In this document: piece by piece, positions 62,805 through 64,000 of the stretch
How the letters are laid out: every line of letters begins with the position of its first letter
How positions within the stretch are numbered: position 1 is the stretch's first letter
Assembly (NCBI RefSeq): GCF_009547075.1
Contig: NZ_WIPH01000001.1
Span: forward strand, 62,001-126,000
Direction of reading: 5' to 3'
DNA from: Gluconobacter aidae
GTDB taxonomy: Bacteria > Pseudomonadota > Alphaproteobacteria > Acetobacterales > Acetobacteraceae
DNA length: 64,000 bases
Made by a program: the position numbers and the translations under genes
Notes under the pieces: generated by a model
What the model saw: only the letters and a program-made list of their open reading frames with translations
Databases searched by the model: none
Told to the model about the DNA's origin: nothing

Positions 62805-64000
62805 CCCTCGCTGACCGCCGTATCGGGATGGATATGTCGGAAATCCGCTCCCATTTCCCGATCCTGAACGAAACCGTTCATGGTCGGCCTCTGGTCTTTC
62901 TCGACAGCGCGGCTTCGTCCCAGAAACCGGATGTCGTGATCGAGGCCATGCGGGACGCGGCGTATCACCAGTATGCCAATATCCATCGTGGTCTGCACTG
63001 GATGAGCGAGCGCACGACGGAAGCCTATGAGCGCGCCCGTCATGATGTGGCCCGTCTTCTGAATGCGCCCGATCATCGGGAAATCGTCTTCACCCGTAAC
63101 AGCACCGAGGCTATCAACTTGGTGGCCCATAGTTTTGGCAGCATGCTGAAGCCGGGGCAGGCGGTCCTGATTTCCGAGCTTGAGCATCACGCCAATATCG
63201 TGCCCTGGCTCATGCTGCGGGACCGTGCCGGCATCGAGTTGCGTGTCGCCCCCATCAATGACGCCGGCGATATCGATCTGGACGCTTACGAAGCGCTTCT
63301 TTCGGATGGCAGGGTGGCGCTTGTTGCCGTCACGCACATGTCCAATGTGCTTGGAACCATCACGCCGGCCAGGACATTGACGGAAATCGCCCACGCTTAC
63401 GGCGCGCGCATTCTGCTGGACGGCTCGCAGTCGGTGGTTCACCGCAAGATCGATGTGCAGGCCCTCGGAGCGGATTTCTTCACCTTCACCGGTCACAAGC
63501 TCTATGGCCCTACGGGGATCGGGGCGCTCTGGGGAAAGATGGAGCTGCTGGACATCATGCCGCCTTTCATGGGGGGCGGGGACATGATCAAGAACGTGTC
63601 TTTCGAGCGTGCTACCTGGGCGCATGTTCCGCACAAGTTCGAGGCCGGTACGCCCGCCATTCTGGAGACGATCGGCCTTGGGGCGGCTGTCCGCTTTGTG
63701 GAAGAGATCGGCTATGACGTCATTTCACGCCATGAAGCCGAGCTGACCGCTTATGCACTGGAAAAGATGCGCGGGATCAACAGTCTGCGCATTCTGGGCG
63801 AACCGGAAGAGCGCGGGGGCGTGATCTCCTTCGTCATGGACGGTGCGCACCCGCATGATCTGGCAACACTGCTGGATCAGCTTGGAATCGCCATCCGTGC
63901 CGGGCAGCATTGTGCCGAACCTCTGGTGCGTCGTCTTGGCGTTCATGCCACCGCGCGTGCCAGTTTTGGTATCTACACCACTACTGAAGAGATCGATGCG
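62801..64000 (+). CDS. sufS: Cysteine desulfurase SufS (partial, 3' end outside window)
   Basis: PLP enzyme that takes sulfur from cysteine for Fe-S clusters. The 400 residues present are nearly the whole protein (about 410). Visible are FLDSAASSQKP near the start, ELEHHANIVPW, the PLP lysine in FTGHKLYGPTGIG, and the catalytic cysteine in RAGQHCAEPLV near residue 368. The frame is open to the last base. It follows sufD with an ATGA overlap, so the operon probably continues with sufE/sufU or sufT beyond the window. Confidence 0.95.
   Translation, partial: MTLADRRIGMDMSEIRSHFPILNETVHGRPLVFLDSAASSQKPDVVIEAMRDAAYHQYANIHRGLHWMSERTTEAYERARHDVARLLNAPDHREIVFTRNSTEAINLVAHSFGSMLKPGQAVLISELEHHANIVPWLMLRDRAGIELRVAPINDAGDIDLDAYEALLSDGRVALVAVTHMSNVLGTITPARTLTEIAHAYGARILLDGSQSVVHRKIDVQALGADFFTFTGHKLYGPTGIGALWGKMELLDIMPPFMGGGDMIKNVSFERATWAHVPHKFEAGTPAILETIGLGAAVRFVEEIGYDVISRHEAELTAYALEKMRGINSLRILGEPEERGGVISFVMDGAHPHDLATLLDQLGIAIRAGQHCAEPLVRRLGVHATARASFGIYTTTEEIDA

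Overview
The window is about 64 kb of compact, GC-rich chromosome from an alphaproteobacterium of the acetic acid bacteria (Acetobacteraceae), most likely Gluconobacter or a close relative. This rests on gene content and order: a dcw cell-wall cluster beside rnpB, the zwf gene, the bamE / DUF177-rpmF-plsX-fabH-ihfA-merR block, MucR and GapR regulators, and an Rrf2-sufBCDS operon. The species call is inference; no 16S or other taxonomic marker is present. I see no insertion sequence, prophage, integrase, CRISPR array or plasmid gene. The window looks like core chromosome with a few small lineage-specific patches.

Layout. 1-8900 (minus strand): the start of the division/cell-wall cluster, mraZ-rsmH-ftsL-ftsI-murE-murF-mraY-murD, tightly overlapping, with a candidate MraZ operator at 8968-8992. 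9192-9610 (minus): RNase P RNA. 9.7-16.7 kb: an esterase, zwf with a small membrane-protein partner, gapR with a membrane/coiled-coil partner, then proB, obgE, rpmA and rplU. 17.0-25.2 kb is a more accessory stretch: tRNA-Ser(CGA), a ClC chloride channel, a DUF1275 protein, a LysR regulator, a peroxiredoxin-like protein, a decayed glutathione S-transferase, a FUSC efflux protein and a UdgX-type uracil-DNA-binding protein. 25.4-30.3 kb: mucR, an S49 protease that seems to lack a normal start codon, ihfB, a LysR regulator, trxB and an Lrp regulator. 30.3-34.7 kb: two glycosyltransferases (GT2-GtrA and GT39), then motB-motA. 34.7-41 kb: an S9 peptidase, rpsU, def, a MarR regulator, a two-component pair and bamE. 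41.1-45.6 kb: the conserved fatty-acid/phospholipid initiation block ending with ihfA, a MerR regulator and tRNA-Pro(GGG). 45.6-54.5 kb: an AI-2E-family permease, a DUF3574 lipoprotein, a Nudix hydrolase, an Atm1-like ABC exporter, rpmB, an EF-G and an S10 peptidase. 54.5-58.7 kb: a divergent PEP-carboxylase-like protein facing a DUF445 protein. 58.8-64 kb: the SUF iron-sulfur operon, cut by the window end inside sufS.

How the parts fit. Most genes serve growth functions: peptidoglycan synthesis and septation, RNA processing and translation (rnpB, L21, L27, L28, L32, S21, EF-G, peptide deformylase, two tRNAs, Obg), lipid initiation (PlsX, FabH), and redox or Fe-S homeostasis (TrxB, peroxiredoxin, Atm1-like exporter, SUF). 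Both IHF subunits are present, 17 kb apart. Regulatory genes (MraZ, GapR, MucR, two LysR, Lrp, MarR, OmpR-type, MerR, Rrf2) are frequent.

I found no clearly new multi-gene system. The observations most worth following are the PEPC-like protein with a rewritten active-site loop, the apparent AUC start of the S49 protease, the EF-G outside any str-operon context, the UdgX protein with its unusual N-terminal half, and the (GAAGCC) repeat inside the MerR regulator.
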